Positions 24,243-33,126 of a stretch of 34,449 nucleotides of DNA are shown in pieces. Made by a program: the position numbers and the translations under genes. Each line of letters begins with the position of its first letter. Position 1 is the first letter of the stretch. Origin of the DNA: Clostridia bacterium (lineage in GTDB: Bacteria; Bacillota; Clostridia; Christensenellales; Aristaeellaceae); contig WQXF01000019.1 in NCBI GenBank assembly GCA_009784985.1, positions 1 through 34,449 on the forward strand, in the 5' to 3' direction. A model generated the notes under the pieces. The model was not told where the DNA came from. It saw nothing but the letters and a program-made list of their open reading frames with translations, and made no database searches.

Positions 24243-26405
24243 ATGTCTTTCACCCTAATCATCACCGAAAAACCCTCCGTAGCCCGCGACATCGCCCGGG
24301 TGCTAGGCTGCAAGCAGCGAACGGACGGTTGCCTAAGCGGAGGGCGGCTCCCAACCGGTGAGGAGTGCCGGGTTACCTGGGCGATTGGGCATCTGGTGTC
24401 CCTCATGGAGCCCGAGGAGCTGGATCCGCGCTACAAAAAGTGGAATGCGGCGGATTTACCCATCCTGCCCGCGGAAATGAAGCTAAAGGTGCTGCCTAAA
24501 ACCAAGGCCCAGTTTGCCGTGATCCGCACGCTCCTGCGCAGCCGGGACGTGGCCGATGTGATATGCGCCACCGACGCGGGCCGCGAGGGTGAGCTGATTT
24601 TTCGCTATATCTACCACATGGCGGGCTGCACCAAACCTGTGCGCCGCCTGTGGATATCCAGCATGACCGACGAGGCCATCCGCGAGGGGTTCGCCCGGCT
24701 TAAGCCTGCATCGGAATACGACGCCCTGTACCAAAGCGCCCGCTGCCGCTCCCAGGCCGATTGGCTGGTGGGCATGAACGCCAGCCGCGCTTTTACGTTG
24801 CGTTACGGCACGCTGCTGTCCATCGGCCGCGTGCAGACGCCCACCCTGGAGATGCTAGTACGCCGCCGCGCCGAGATTGAGGCCTTTGAGGCCAAACCCT
24901 ACTGGCTGGTGCAGGCGGATTTTGGCGATTTTAACGGACTGTGGTTTGACCCTGCCAATGAAGACGCCCGCGCCGCCCATCGTATTTTGGAGGAAGGGGC
25001 CGCCCAAGCCGTGGCCCAGCGGGTGCAGGGACGCCCGGCTCGGGTGGAGCGTGCCACACGGGAAGAGAAGCGCGACCTGCCCCCGCAACTGTTTGATCTT
25101 ACCTCGCTTCAGCGGGAGGCCAATCAAAAGCTGGGGTTTACCGCCCAGCGCACATTGACCGTTGCCCAAAGCCTGTACGAAAAGTTCAAGCTGATCACCT
25201 ATCCCCGCACCGACAGCCGCCACCTGCCCAAGGACATGCTGGATAAGACCCGGCAAGCCCTGGCTGCTCTGGGCGAACCCTACGCGCCTTGGACGGAACC
25301 TTTGCTGGCCGGCAAATTGCCCATGCCCTCCCGTGTGTTTAACGATGCCAAGGTGAGCGACCACCACGCTATACTGCCCACCCCCAAGCGCGCGGATGTT
25401 GCTGCTTTGCCTGCGGATGAGCGGCGTTTGTACGAGCTGATCGCCCGGCGCGGGGTGGCGGTTTTTTTGCCGCCCTACCTGTACGATGCGGTGCGGGTGG
25501 TGACTGCCGTTGAGTCCGATATGTTTTTGAGCACGGGCCGGGTGGAGCGGGATGCGGGCTGGAAGGCTCTGTATCGAGCATTGGAACCACAGAAAGCCAG
25601 CAAGAAAAAAACGTTGGAGGAGCAGGAGCAGACCCTGCCCGCCTTGGCCGTGGGCGATACCCGCACAGCAAAGAAGGCCACCGTAAAACAAGAAGCCACC
25701 AAGCCGCCCACGCCCCATACCGATGCTTCCCTGCTTTACGCCATGGAGCATGCGGGCCGCGAGATAGACGACGCCGAGATGCGCGAGCGCATGAAGGGCC
25801 ACGGCCTGGGCACCCCGGCCACCCGCGCCGCCATACTGGAGCGGCTGATTGCCGTGGGGTATGCGGAGCGGCGGGGCAAACAGCTGATGGCCACCGACAA
25901 GGGTGTGGGGCTGATTGGCGTGGCCCCGGCCGACATCACTTCCCCCGAGACCACCGGGCGCTGGGAGAAAGGGCTGGACGACATCGCGCGGCGGGGGGCC
26001 TCGCCGGAGCGCTTTTTGGAAGGCATCCGCCGTTTATGCGAGAGTTTGGTGCGTTACGCTGCCGATCAAGCGCCGGATGCCGCCTTTGAGCCCGATCCCG
26101 CCCAAAAACCGGCCGCCAGAAAAAAACCAACGTCCCGCACCTTAGATGTAAAATGCCCCCTTTGCGGCGAAGGGTCACTGAGCGAAAACAGCAAGGCCTT
26201 TGGCTGCTCCCGCTGGAAGTTGGGGTGCGCCTTTACCTTATGGAAAAATGCCGTGATGCGCCAGGGTGGCCCGACCCTTACCGAGGCGCTGGTGCGCGCC
26301 TTGTTGCAAAGCGGCTCGGTGCGGGGCAGCACCGGCACGCTATATTGGAAAGAGGGTAAGGTTTATTTTGAGCCATCCGCTATGCTAAAGCTGGAAAAAA
26401 CATAA
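24243..26405 (+). CDS. topB: DNA topoisomerase III-like enzyme
   Basis: 720 aa from the ATG at 24243, 1 bp after dnaB. Type IA topoisomerase that passes single strands to relax or decatenate DNA. Toprim domain: TLIITEKPSVARDIARVLGC and the acidic DAGREGELIFRYI (about 111). Later motifs: SIGRVQTPTLEMLVRR and the active-site LITYPRTDSRHLP with the catalytic Tyr320. The C-terminus has a low-complexity linker (ATKPPTPHTD precedes the last catalytic-domain part) and ends in a Cys-rich topo-type tail, VKCPLCGEGSLSE...GCSRWKLGC. No strong ribosome site, so translation is probably coupled to dnaB. TopB directly after dnaB suggests a replication/segregation module. Confidence 0.93.
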   Translation: MSFTLIITEKPSVARDIARVLGCKQRTDGCLSGGRLPTGEECRVTWAIGHLVSLMEPEELDPRYKKWNAADLPILPAEMKLKVLPKTKAQFAVIRTLLRSRDVADVICATDAGREGELIFRYIYHMAGCTKPVRRLWISSMTDEAIREGFARLKPASEYDALYQSARCRSQADWLVGMNASRAFTLRYGTLLSIGRVQTPTLEMLVRRRAEIEAFEAKPYWLVQADFGDFNGLWFDPANEDARAAHRILEEGAAQAVAQRVQGRPARVERATREEKRDLPPQLFDLTSLQREANQKLGFTAQRTLTVAQSLYEKFKLITYPRTDSRHLPKDMLDKTRQALAALGEPYAPWTEPLLAGKLPMPSRVFNDAKVSDHHAILPTPKRADVAALPADERRLYELIARRGVAVFLPPYLYDAVRVVTAVESDMFLSTGRVERDAGWKALYRALEPQKASKKKTLEEQEQTLPALAVGDTRTAKKATVKQEATKPPTPHTDASLLYAMEHAGREIDDAEMRERMKGHGLGTPATRAAILERLIAVGYAERRGKQLMATDKGVGLIGVAPADITSPETTGRWEKGLDDIARRGASPERFLEGIRRLCESLVRYAADQAPDAAFEPDPAQKPAARKKPTSRTLDVKCPLCGEGSLSENSKAFGCSRWKLGCAFTLWKNAVMRQGGPTLTEALVRALLQSGSVRGSTGTLYWKEGKVYFEPSAMLKLEKT

Positions 26406-26433
26406 AAGCGAAATGTAAACACTGGAGGTCGCC

Positions 26434-26886
26434 ATGAAAAATCCAATCCTTGATATCCTTCTTGCTCTTTGCTTCATACTCGGGGTGTGTAGCAGCGAAA
26501 TTGTTGATCCATCAGCAAGCCGATATCCTGTCTTTGAAAGAATCAAAATAGTTCATGTGTATGAGATGGGGGGTTATTACGAAGAAGCGTCAACAGATAA
26601 CCTCCTCAGCGATGAACAGCGTTCAATGCTGTGGTCGCTTATGCGTGTTGATGGCTGGGTGGTTGCTTCAGACTTGCCAGAAACAGGCTTTCTGGCTGAG
26701 TTTTGTGTTGTGGAGCTTTGTGATGATGAATATGTACAAATATGGTTTTTTAATGATTGGTCGAAGGAGCACGCGCTGATTGTCCCCGGCGTTCCTCCTC
26801 AAAAGGGTGAAAAGATATGCTACTTTGCCCCCGCTGATGTCATAATCGATATCATGGCTTATGTTGAGACGCTAAATTACGAATAA
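26434..26886 (+). CDS. Small predicted exported protein, unknown function
   Basis: 150 aa with an N-terminal signal-like segment (NPILDILLALCFILGVCSS). The LGVC sequence looks like a lipobox, but the residue before Cys is Val, which is atypical, so lipidation is uncertain. The remainder is acidic, contains several Cys (CVVELCDDE, KICYFAP), and shows no motif that can be assigned. It is AT-richer than its neighbours. ATG with TGGAGG 7 nt upstream. It follows topB by 28 bp without a visible terminator. Confidence 0.65.
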   Translation: MKNPILDILLALCFILGVCSSEIVDPSASRYPVFERIKIVHVYEMGGYYEEASTDNLLSDEQRSMLWSLMRVDGWVVASDLPETGFLAEFCVVELCDDEYVQIWFFNDWSKEHALIVPGVPPQKGEKICYFAPADVIIDIMAYVETLNYE

Positions 26887-26911
26887 ATCGTGAATTTTGC
26901 AATACACAGCT

Positions 26912-26939
26912 TTCACAAACCGCTTGTTCAGCTTATAAT
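26912..26939 (+). promoter_or_regulatory. Predicted promoter for the 26987 gene cluster
   Basis: TTCACA (26912-26917, five of six consensus) and a perfect TATAAT (26934-26939) are 16 bp apart, 47 bp before the ATG at 26987. It probably drives the membrane protein, the Usp-like protein and the dipeptidase. Confidence 0.5.
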
Positions 26940-26986
26940 GAAAGAGCAAAGAAACCAGACTTCCTACGCAAAGGAGAGACCGCTTA

Positions 26987-27454
26987 ATGGAATTCTATTC
27001 AGAACAAGACCTGCGGCAAAACGCCGCCCAAATGCGCCGCATTCTGCTGGGCATCGCCCTGCCTTCCCTGCTGTTTTTAGCCGCGCTGGTGGCCTCGCTA
27101 GCCGCGCGTACCCAGTGGCTCACCGTGATCATCACCATCCTGTGGGGTGGGTTGCTCCTCTTTTATGGGGAGATGAAAATCGCGCCGGTGCTGGCCTATC
27201 GCAGGCACCTGGCCGAAATCCTTTCCGGGCTGCGCCGCACTGCCGAGGGCAAGGTGGTCTCCTTCTCCGAGCAGGGCACGTACAAAGACGGGGTGTTTTT
27301 TGACACGCTGATCATCAACGGCGATCCCCAAATGGATCCCGAAGGGGAGCGGCTGTTTTATGTGGATCGCTGCAAGGAGCGTCCCCCTCTCGCCATCGGC
27401 GATGTTGTGCGGGTCACCGCCAACGGGAATTATGTAACCGCTTGGGAGAAATGA
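26987..27454 (+). CDS. Membrane protein with C-terminal soluble domain, unknown
   Basis: 155 aa. Two adjacent hydrophobic helices (ILLGIALPSLLFLAALVASL and WLTVIITILWGGLLLFYGEM) are followed by about 90 soluble residues. The C-terminal part (GKVVSFSEQGTYKDGVFFDT ... PPLAIGDVVRVTANGNYVTAW) ends in a strand pattern that resembles a small OB- or NfeD-like fold, an inference only. ATG with AAAGGAG 10 nt upstream. The next gene starts 1 bp after the stop, so these two are probably co-transcribed and may function together at the membrane. Confidence 0.65.
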   Translation: MEFYSEQDLRQNAAQMRRILLGIALPSLLFLAALVASLAARTQWLTVIITILWGGLLLFYGEMKIAPVLAYRRHLAEILSGLRRTAEGKVVSFSEQGTYKDGVFFDTLIINGDPQMDPEGERLFYVDRCKERPPLAIGDVVRVTANGNYVTAWEK

Positions 27455-27455
27455 T

Positions 27456-27845
27456 ATGCCCACAGATAATCGCGTGAATGTGCTGGTGTGCGCAACCGGG
27501 CAAAGGACCTGCGAGCGCCTGATTCGGGAAGGCGCTTTGATTGCCGGAGAGCTAGAGGGCAGGTTGAGCGTGGTGCATGTGGCCCCCAAGGGCGCGGCGA
27601 TTTTGGGCAATGACCGCGAGGGTGAGGCGCTGGAATATCTGTTTCGTGCCGCCGACGAGGTGGACGCCGACATGACCGTGCTGCGCGCCGGTGACGTGAT
27701 GGATACCCTGGTGGCTTTTGCCCGTGAGCGGCAGGCGGATTGTATTGTGGTGGGCACCGCTCCCGGCAAAAACGGCGATGCTTTTGCCCAGCGGCTGCGT
27801 GTGTTGTTGCCCGGCGTGGAAGTGCGGAGTATTTATGCACAATAA
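27456..27845 (+). CDS. Universal-stress-protein-like (UspA/KdpD-type) protein
   Basis: 129 aa. NVLVCATGQRTCERLIREGA then LEGRLSVVHVAPKG forms the first half of a Usp fold, and FARERQADCIVVGTAPGK the nucleotide-loop half (the usual G-x2-G-x9-G(S/T) is only partly kept). The beginning is similar to the Usp segment of KdpD-type proteins, where a VxVxxSPxxxxLIR pattern occurs. The function is uncertain; ATP binding is only weakly supported because the canonical loop is reduced. The start overlaps nothing and lies 1 bp after the previous stop; its end overlaps the dipeptidase start by 11 bp. Confidence 0.65.
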   Translation: MPTDNRVNVLVCATGQRTCERLIREGALIAGELEGRLSVVHVAPKGAAILGNDREGEALEYLFRAADEVDADMTVLRAGDVMDTLVAFARERQADCIVVGTAPGKNGDAFAQRLRVLLPGVEVRSIYAQ

Positions 27846-28743
27846 AAAAAATCTCCTGATCATTGATGCCCACTGCGATACCCTCTACAGGCTGGCCCTG
27901 GAGCCCAATTTGCAACCCTGTGTAACAACTGAGCGCTTGCAAGCCGGGGGTGTGTCGCTGCAAGTGTTTGCTCTGTGGGCCGGGCCGGATGGCGCTTCGC
28001 CTTTTGATGTTGTTCAAGCCCAATTGAAGGCGTGGCAAGGGTTGCCCATACAAAGTGTAGACAGCCCCTTTGACGCCCGCGACGGCCAAGTTGCGGGCAT
28101 GCTTTCCATCGAAGGCGGGGAGGTATTTGGCAGCGACTTACACAGCGTGGCAGAATTCCGCAAGCTGGGCGTACGTATCGTTGCTTTGACCTGGCAGCGG
28201 GAGAATCGAATCGCCTTCCCCAATCAGGATGGGGAAGGCGGCAGGATAAAGCCCTTTGGCTGGCAGGTGCTGGCCCGGATGGAGCAACTGGGCATGGCCG
28301 CTGACGTATCCCATTTGAGCAGGCGGGGCTTTTGGGACTTGATCGACCGCTATTCGCAGCCTCCCATGGCCTCCCACTCCTGTTGTCACGCCCTTTGCCC
28401 CCATCCCCGCAACCTTACCGATGAGCAGCTTCGCGCATTGATTGCAAGGGGTGGATGGGTGGGCATCAATTTTTTCGCTCTTTTCTTAACCGGCGGAAAC
28501 AAGGCAACAATCGGCGATGTGGTGCGGCATATCGATCACATCGCCCAATTGGGCGGGGCCGCCAACGTGGGTTTCGGTTCGGATTTTGACGGTATGCCCC
28601 ATCCGCCCAAGGGCGCGGAGCATCCCGGTTGTTTCCCGGCGATTTTGGACGCGTTGCGCGCCCGGGGTTATGATGAGGCTACTGTACGGGGCATCGCCGG
28701 GGAAAACTTTTTGCGTTATTTTCGTGCTGTGGCCGAAAGCTAA
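27835..28743 (+). CDS. M19-family (renal-type) dipeptidase
   Basis: 302 aa from the ATG at 27835, with GGAG 5 nt upstream and an 11-bp overlap with the Usp-like gene. Zinc-dependent dipeptidase of the amidohydrolase fold. Metal-binding residues: IDAHCDTLYRL (His13, Asp15), the bridging Glu in MLSIEGGEVFG, SHSCCHALCPHPRNLTDEQL (late His) and VSHLSRRGFWDL. The GFGSDFDGMP motif contains the catalytic-side Asp. There is no signal peptide, so it is probably cytosolic, acting on dipeptides or D-amino-acid dipeptides. The gene converges with the MGMT-family gene, their stop codons overlapping by 4 bp. Confidence 0.88.
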   Translation: MHNKKNLLIIDAHCDTLYRLALEPNLQPCVTTERLQAGGVSLQVFALWAGPDGASPFDVVQAQLKAWQGLPIQSVDSPFDARDGQVAGMLSIEGGEVFGSDLHSVAEFRKLGVRIVALTWQRENRIAFPNQDGEGGRIKPFGWQVLARMEQLGMAADVSHLSRRGFWDLIDRYSQPPMASHSCCHALCPHPRNLTDEQLRALIARGGWVGINFFALFLTGGNKATIGDVVRHIDHIAQLGGAANVGFGSDFDGMPHPPKGAEHPGCFPAILDALRARGYDEATVRGIAGENFLRYFRAVAES

Positions 28744-29060
28744 CCCTTTGGATGCCAAAGGCAATTCGTTAGATCGATCCGCCCGTTTGCTAAAAAGGGA
28801 ACACCCTCGGCGCGGAGCATGCCAAGCTGCATGCCCGGCCCGCCAAAGGCGTCACCCGGCGCCAGGCCACCCTGGGCGTTCACTACCCGATGGCAGGGCA
28901 AACCAAGATGCTCGGGCGTAAGGCGCATGGCCGTGCCCACGGATTTGGCGGCTCTTGGCCTGCCCAGCGCCAGGGCGATTTGCCCGTAGGTCATCACCTT
29001 GCCGGGAGGAATACCAGCCACCAGCGCGTAAATCTCAGCAAAAAAACTAATTTTACCCAT
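28740..29060 (-). CDS. MGMT-family DNA-binding/alkyltransferase-like protein
   Basis: 106 aa from the ATG at 29060 (GAGGG 6 nt upstream); an alternative ATG at 29075 would add five residues. It corresponds to the C-terminal domain of O6-methylguanine-DNA methyltransferases: PPGKVMTYGQIALALGRPRA (helix-turn-helix), then LPCHRVVN with the alkyl-accepting Cys retained. It is close to the YbaZ/ATL-sized single-domain proteins; those usually replace the Cys with Trp, so here direct repair activity is still possible. No N-terminal domain is present. It converges with the M19 gene (4-bp overlap). Confidence 0.8.
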   Translation of the reverse strand: MGKISFFAEIYALVAGIPPGKVMTYGQIALALGRPRAAKSVGTAMRLTPEHLGLPCHRVVNAQGGLAPGDAFGGPGMQLGMLRAEGVPFLANGRIDLTNCLWHPKG

Positions 29061-29129
29061 CCCTTTCCCTCGCATATTCGCGCCGCTCCGGGCCATACTA
29101 GCTGTGGGACGAGCGACAGAAAGATGTTG

Positions 29130-29300
29130 CAACCTGAGGATTGCTTTTTGAAACAGGTGCTTTGAAAAAAGCTAAGCTACATGTTGATGTGGCAGATACC
29201 GATCTCAAAGCGATCTTCAGGAGAAGGAAACAAAGCATGCCTAATGGCTGTTTAATCCTCAAAAGTCCCGGAGGATGGTGTAATGCCATCCTTCCTTTTT
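29130..29300 (+). ncRNA. Candidate structured small RNA, unknown class
   Basis: On the plus strand TGAGGATT (29135-29142) pairs with AATCCTCA (29254-29261). Within this closing helix are GCTTTTT/AAAAAGC (29143-29149/29166-29172), GCTACAT-GTTG-ATGTGGC (29176-29193) and AAACA...GCC-TAAT-GGC-TGTTT (29228-29253). A terminator hairpin with a T-run follows at once. No known riboswitch, T-box, 6S or SRP signature was recognised. No clear promoter was found. A 24-codon reading frame (29237-29311) overlaps it. Confidence 0.35.
29270..29300 (+). terminator. Rho-independent terminator
   Basis: GGAGGATGG (29270-29278) pairs with CCATCCTTCC (29286-29295, one bulged T) around a TGTAATG loop, followed by TTTTT. 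It lies upstream of the kinase promoter, so it ends an upstream plus-strand transcript rather than controlling the kinase. Confidence 0.6.
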
Positions 29301-29366
29301 GTGTTGATTAAGCATACCATCTGTTTCTTACCGAAACAATAAAAAAACAATAAAATGAAAATTAAC

Positions 29367-29395
29367 TTGTGAAAAAAAAAAGAAAATGATATGAT
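29367..29395 (+). promoter_or_regulatory. Predicted sigma-A promoter for the kinase operon
   Basis: TTGTGA (29367-29372) and TATGAT (29390-29395) are separated by 17 bp with an A-tract spacer. It is 51 bp before the ATG at 29447. The flanking DNA is strongly AT-rich for this window. Confidence 0.55.
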
Positions 29396-29446
29396 GTGTT
29401 AAGCAGATACACGCCAGATAGCCCCTGGAAAGGACTTGCTGACATC

Positions 29447-32011
29447 ATGTTTTTCCGCCACATCAAAAACAGAATCAACATCAAACTGCTGCTCATCAAC
29501 TTGATTGGCATTATTACTGCAACCGCTTTGCTCACCGTGTTTAGCACCGGCATGATCCGGTCGGTGTTCCAAAAAAGATACGAGGATAAATTGCAAACCC
29601 CCGGGCGCATCTTTTTGGCCCAATATACCTTTAAGGATATTATGCCCTATATCGATAGATTGCTGGAGCGGCCCAGCCTGGCGGAGGAAAGCGAACAATA
29701 CTTACAAGACCGGCAGTACGTGCTGGATATGGAAAAAAACCACGCGCACATAGAATTCCCCGTCGAATACTTTGAAGCAAAAGAGCGGATGGAGGCCTAT
29801 GTTCAAACGCTGGACGAATTAAAAGACGATAGGTATTTTACCATCAAAAAGCGAATGCTGGAGCTGCGGGTTGGGGCCGGGCTTACGTATTTTTATATCT
29901 TTGCCGATCTAGGCGTGCCCGATATGTACATCCATATTTTTGACGCCGTGTTTCAAGGCAGCGCCACCAGCTCCTTTGGTGAGGATTATGGAACGCCCAT
30001 CCCCAAGGTTTTTTGTATCGAAGCCGAGGAGGCGTACAGAACAGGCGAACCCGTGATTATATTAAGCAACACACAGAACGAGGCTCATGAAAAATCATAT
30101 TATTCCTTTTTGCCCATCAAAAATGATCATGGGGATGTTGTCGCCATCATCGGCACGGATATCAACATGCAGTCCTTAGAGACCCAGCTGCAATCCTTTT
30201 TGGTTAGCAGCGTTACCATCATCCTCATCGGTTCGTTTTTGTTACTGTGCGCCATGTACTTTGCCCTTCGTGGGCTGATCATCAAGCCCATTTCAAAGCT
30301 TACCGCCATTTCCAGCGATATCGCCGCCGGAAACATCGACGGGGAGATTCCCACCTGGGTTCGCAAAAGAAAGGACGAGATGGGCATATTGGGCGCGTCC
30401 TTTGCCGCCATGGGCGAAGTTTTGCGGGAGATGCTCAACAAAAACGACGTGTTGTTTGAGGCTGCCATGTCCGGCAGGCTGGACGCCCGCAGCGATCCTT
30501 CTTCCCTGGGTGGACTTTTTGCCCAGGTGGCAAACAAAATCAACGATACCCTGGATGTAATCGGCAGTTATTTTGACAGCATCTCCAGCCCCCTTGCGAT
30601 CCTGAATGCCCAGTACGATATTGTGTTTGCCAACCAACAATTCAAACGCACTTTCGCGGATTTTTCCGATGGATTGCTGTATCAAAAGGAGCAGTTGGCC
30701 GCCCATTTGGCGCACGATGATTTTGCTGACTTGCAATGGTTTGATTTGCCGGAGGGGCGGCGCTGCCTATCGATTTTGTGCAGCCGGGTTGCCCGCGATG
30801 GGTTTGTGAACGGCGCCATTATGGTGGTGACCGACGCAACGGAGTTGGTAAACGCCAAAGACAAAGCCCTTTCCGCCAACAAAGCCAAAAGCGAGTTCTT
30901 GTCCCGCGTGAGCCATGAGCTGCGTACGCCGCTGAATGTGATTCTGAGCATGGCCAAGCTGGGCCTTGCCGATAAACAGCTGGAAGAAAGCACGGAGCGG
31001 TTCGGCAAAATCGTAACCTCCTCCAGCCATCTTTCTAACATCATCAACGATGTGCTGGAAATGTCCCGCATGGAATCGGGCAAGATAGAGATCAAACGGG
31101 AGGCCATGGTGCTCAAAACCGTGGCTGAGGAGTGTTTGGAACTTTTATTGCTGCCTGCCAAAGAAAACAGCGTTGCCCTCGTATCTTCCATCGATCCTGC
31201 CCTGCCCGATGTTTTGCTAGGTGACGAATTCCGTGTGCGGCAAATATTGATCAATCTGCTTTCTAACGCACTAAAGTTTACGGCCCAGGGGCAGGTATCC
31301 CTTGCCGTTACGGTAACCGAACGTAACGCAGATACCTGCACCGTACAGTTTGCCGTTGCCGATACGGGGATTGGCATGTCCGAAGAGTTTCTTACAAAGA
31401 TATTTACCCCCTTTGAGCAGGAAGATTCTTTTTTAAGCAGGCGGTACGAGGGATCGGGCTTGGGGCTGTCCATCAGCCACAATTTGGCCCTGCTGATGGG
31501 CGGAACCATGCAGGTACAAAGCGCCCTGGGGCAAGGAAGTTGCTTCACCTTTGCCATCCCCTTTGGTTTGCCCCACGTGCTACCAGCCCACCCCATCGAA
31601 GAATTCGCCGAAAACGAAAAGATAAACCTGCACGGAAAACGAATCTTACTGGCAGACGATATCGAAATCAACCGGGTGATTGTGCTTGAAATATTTGCGG
31701 ATACCGGCGCGCTGCTGGAGGAAGCAACAGACGGCAAAGAGGCGCTGCGTATGTTTGCCCAGTCCCCTGCGGGATATTACGATTGTATTTTGATGGACAT
31801 CCAAATGCCCAATATGGACGGGTACACTGCCACCGCCAACATTCGCAAAAGCGGCCGCCCGGACAGCGGCATCCCCATCATTGCCATGACTGCCAACGCG
31901 CTAAAAGAAGACATAGACCGCTCCATGGCCGTGGGCATGAACGATCATATTGCCAAACCCATCGATTTTAACGAATGCTTACAAAAGGCAAAACAGTGGT
32001 GTAATTCATAA
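29447..32011 (+). CDS. Hybrid sensor histidine kinase / response regulator
   Basis: 854 aa from the ATG at 29447; AAAGGA is about 12 nt upstream. Order: TM1 (LLLINLIGIITATALLTVF), a ~210-residue extracellular sensor resembling a Cache/dCache domain (inference), TM2 (SVTIILIGSFLLLCAMYFAL), HAMP (LRGLIIKPISKLTAISSDIA), a PAS-like segment (ISSPLAILNAQYDIVFANQQ), HisKA with His490 in SRVSHELRTPLN, HATPase_c with the N-box LINLLSNALKF, DTGIGMS and GSGLGLS, then a C-terminal receiver with Asp784 in LMDIQMPNMDGY. There is no HPt domain and no separate output regulator nearby, so the downstream partner is elsewhere or the protein acts by another route. Followed after 19 bp by a sugar-binding lipoprotein, a plausible input partner. 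Confidence 0.92.
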   Translation: MFFRHIKNRINIKLLLINLIGIITATALLTVFSTGMIRSVFQKRYEDKLQTPGRIFLAQYTFKDIMPYIDRLLERPSLAEESEQYLQDRQYVLDMEKNHAHIEFPVEYFEAKERMEAYVQTLDELKDDRYFTIKKRMLELRVGAGLTYFYIFADLGVPDMYIHIFDAVFQGSATSSFGEDYGTPIPKVFCIEAEEAYRTGEPVIILSNTQNEAHEKSYYSFLPIKNDHGDVVAIIGTDINMQSLETQLQSFLVSSVTIILIGSFLLLCAMYFALRGLIIKPISKLTAISSDIAAGNIDGEIPTWVRKRKDEMGILGASFAAMGEVLREMLNKNDVLFEAAMSGRLDARSDPSSLGGLFAQVANKINDTLDVIGSYFDSISSPLAILNAQYDIVFANQQFKRTFADFSDGLLYQKEQLAAHLAHDDFADLQWFDLPEGRRCLSILCSRVARDGFVNGAIMVVTDATELVNAKDKALSANKAKSEFLSRVSHELRTPLNVILSMAKLGLADKQLEESTERFGKIVTSSSHLSNIINDVLEMSRMESGKIEIKREAMVLKTVAEECLELLLLPAKENSVALVSSIDPALPDVLLGDEFRVRQILINLLSNALKFTAQGQVSLAVTVTERNADTCTVQFAVADTGIGMSEEFLTKIFTPFEQEDSFLSRRYEGSGLGLSISHNLALLMGGTMQVQSALGQGSCFTFAIPFGLPHVLPAHPIEEFAENEKINLHGKRILLADDIEINRVIVLEIFADTGALLEEATDGKEALRMFAQSPAGYYDCILMDIQMPNMDGYTATANIRKSGRPDSGIPIIAMTANALKEDIDRSMAVGMNDHIAKPIDFNECLQKAKQWCNS

Positions 32012-32030
32012 TAAATAAAGGAGAATCAGC

Positions 32031-33113
32031 ATGAAAAAATCAAACAAAATCACCGCCTTGTTGTTATGCGCCGCGTTGTTATTGCCCCTGATCGCGGGCT
32101 GCGCAAACGTTGGCAACGAGTCCAAAGTCATTGGGTTGTTTATGCCCTCTAAAAACGAACCGCGCTGGATACAGGACAGCGATAGCCTGATGCGCCAATT
32201 GCAAAACAAGGAGTATCGGGTGGAGCCCAGAAACGCCGAAGACGATGTAGAACTGCAGATTCGCCAAATCGAAGAGATGATCGAAAAGGGCTGCGACATT
32301 CTGGTGATCGCCGCCATCGACAGCACACAATTGCAGGCCACGCTGCAAAGGGCCGCCGACAAAAAAATCACCGTGATCGCATATGATCGCCTCATCATGG
32401 ACAGTCCCCATGTGGACTACTATGTCACCTTTGATAATTTTGAAGTGGGTAGGCTGCAAGGCGAGTACCTGGAAAAGGCCCTGGATCTGCCCAATAGCAA
32501 CGGCCCTTTCCATATTGAGGTATTTGCCGGTTCACCCACCGACAACAACGCCATATTCTTTTACGATGGCGCTATGAGCGTTTTGGGGCCCTATTTAGAC
32601 AGCGGCAAACTGATCGTAAAGAGCGGCCAGGTGGAAAGGGTGGAGGTCGCCACCCAGGATTGGCTGCCCAGCCTGGCAAAAGAGCGTATGGCAGGTTTGC
32701 TCAATACGTATTATCAAAACGGCACGGAGCTGCACGCCATCCTTTCGCCCAATGACGCGGTGGCCATGGGGATCATCGAAACCCTAAAGGATTTTGGATT
32801 CGACGGAGATGAAAAACCTTTCCCGCTGATCACCGGGCAGGACAGCGATATAGCCAACATCAGAGCGATATTAGCGGGCGAACAGGCCATGACCGTATTT
32901 AAGGATACCCGGACTTTGGCCGACCGCACCTTCCGTATGATCGACGATATTTTGCTTAACAAATCCGCCGAAACCAACGATTCCAAAACCTATCATAACA
33001 ACTTAAAGATTGTACCGACCTATATTTGCAAACCTGTGATGGTAGATGCGGAGAACTATAAACGCACGTTGATCGATAGTGGCTACTACGAGATGGCCGA
33101 TATCATGGACTAA
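32031..33113 (+). CDS. Sugar-binding lipoprotein (ChvE/RbsB-like periplasmic-binding protein)
   Basis: 360 aa. Signal peptide with a perfect lipobox LIAGC (Cys24), so it is a membrane-tethered binding protein. PBP type 1 fold: KVIGLFMPSKNEPRWIQDSD, EEMIEKGCDILVIAAIDSTQL, ITVIAYDRLIMDSPHVDYYVTFDNFEVGR (shown in parts), AILSPNDAVAMGIIETLKDF and LITGQDSDIANIRAILAGEQ. These match ChvE-like multiple-sugar-binding proteins, which typically bind xylose, arabinose, glucose or galactose. No ABC permease or ATPase gene is in the window. Because it directly follows the kinase, it may present sugar to the kinase as ChvE does to VirA (inference). AAAGGAG is upstream. Confidence 0.88.
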   Translation: MKKSNKITALLLCAALLLPLIAGCANVGNESKVIGLFMPSKNEPRWIQDSDSLMRQLQNKEYRVEPRNAEDDVELQIRQIEEMIEKGCDILVIAAIDSTQLQATLQRAADKKITVIAYDRLIMDSPHVDYYVTFDNFEVGRLQGEYLEKALDLPNSNGPFHIEVFAGSPTDNNAIFFYDGAMSVLGPYLDSGKLIVKSGQVERVEVATQDWLPSLAKERMAGLLNTYYQNGTELHAILSPNDAVAMGIIETLKDFGFDGDEKPFPLITGQDSDIANIRAILAGEQAMTVFKDTRTLADRTFRMIDDILLNKSAETNDSKTYHNNLKIVPTYICKPVMVDAENYKRTLIDSGYYEMADIMD

Positions 33114-33126
33114 ATTGGTGCAAAAA

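Larger units (their letters stand above)
29061..29446. other. 386-bp intergenic region with a structured stretch, terminator and promoter
   Basis: No protein gene is convincing here. From left to right it contains: about 70 bp of MGMT leader; a stretch with several local hairpins closed by an 8-bp long-range helix (29135-29142 with 29254-29261); a terminator (29270-29300); a T/A-rich segment; and a good promoter (29367-29395) for the kinase gene. See the separate entries. Confidence 0.6.

Noticed and set aside
24855..25802. 315-codon minus-strand frame opposite topB
   Set aside because: Antisense to confident topB motifs and composed of His/Gly/Leu-rich shadow sequence.
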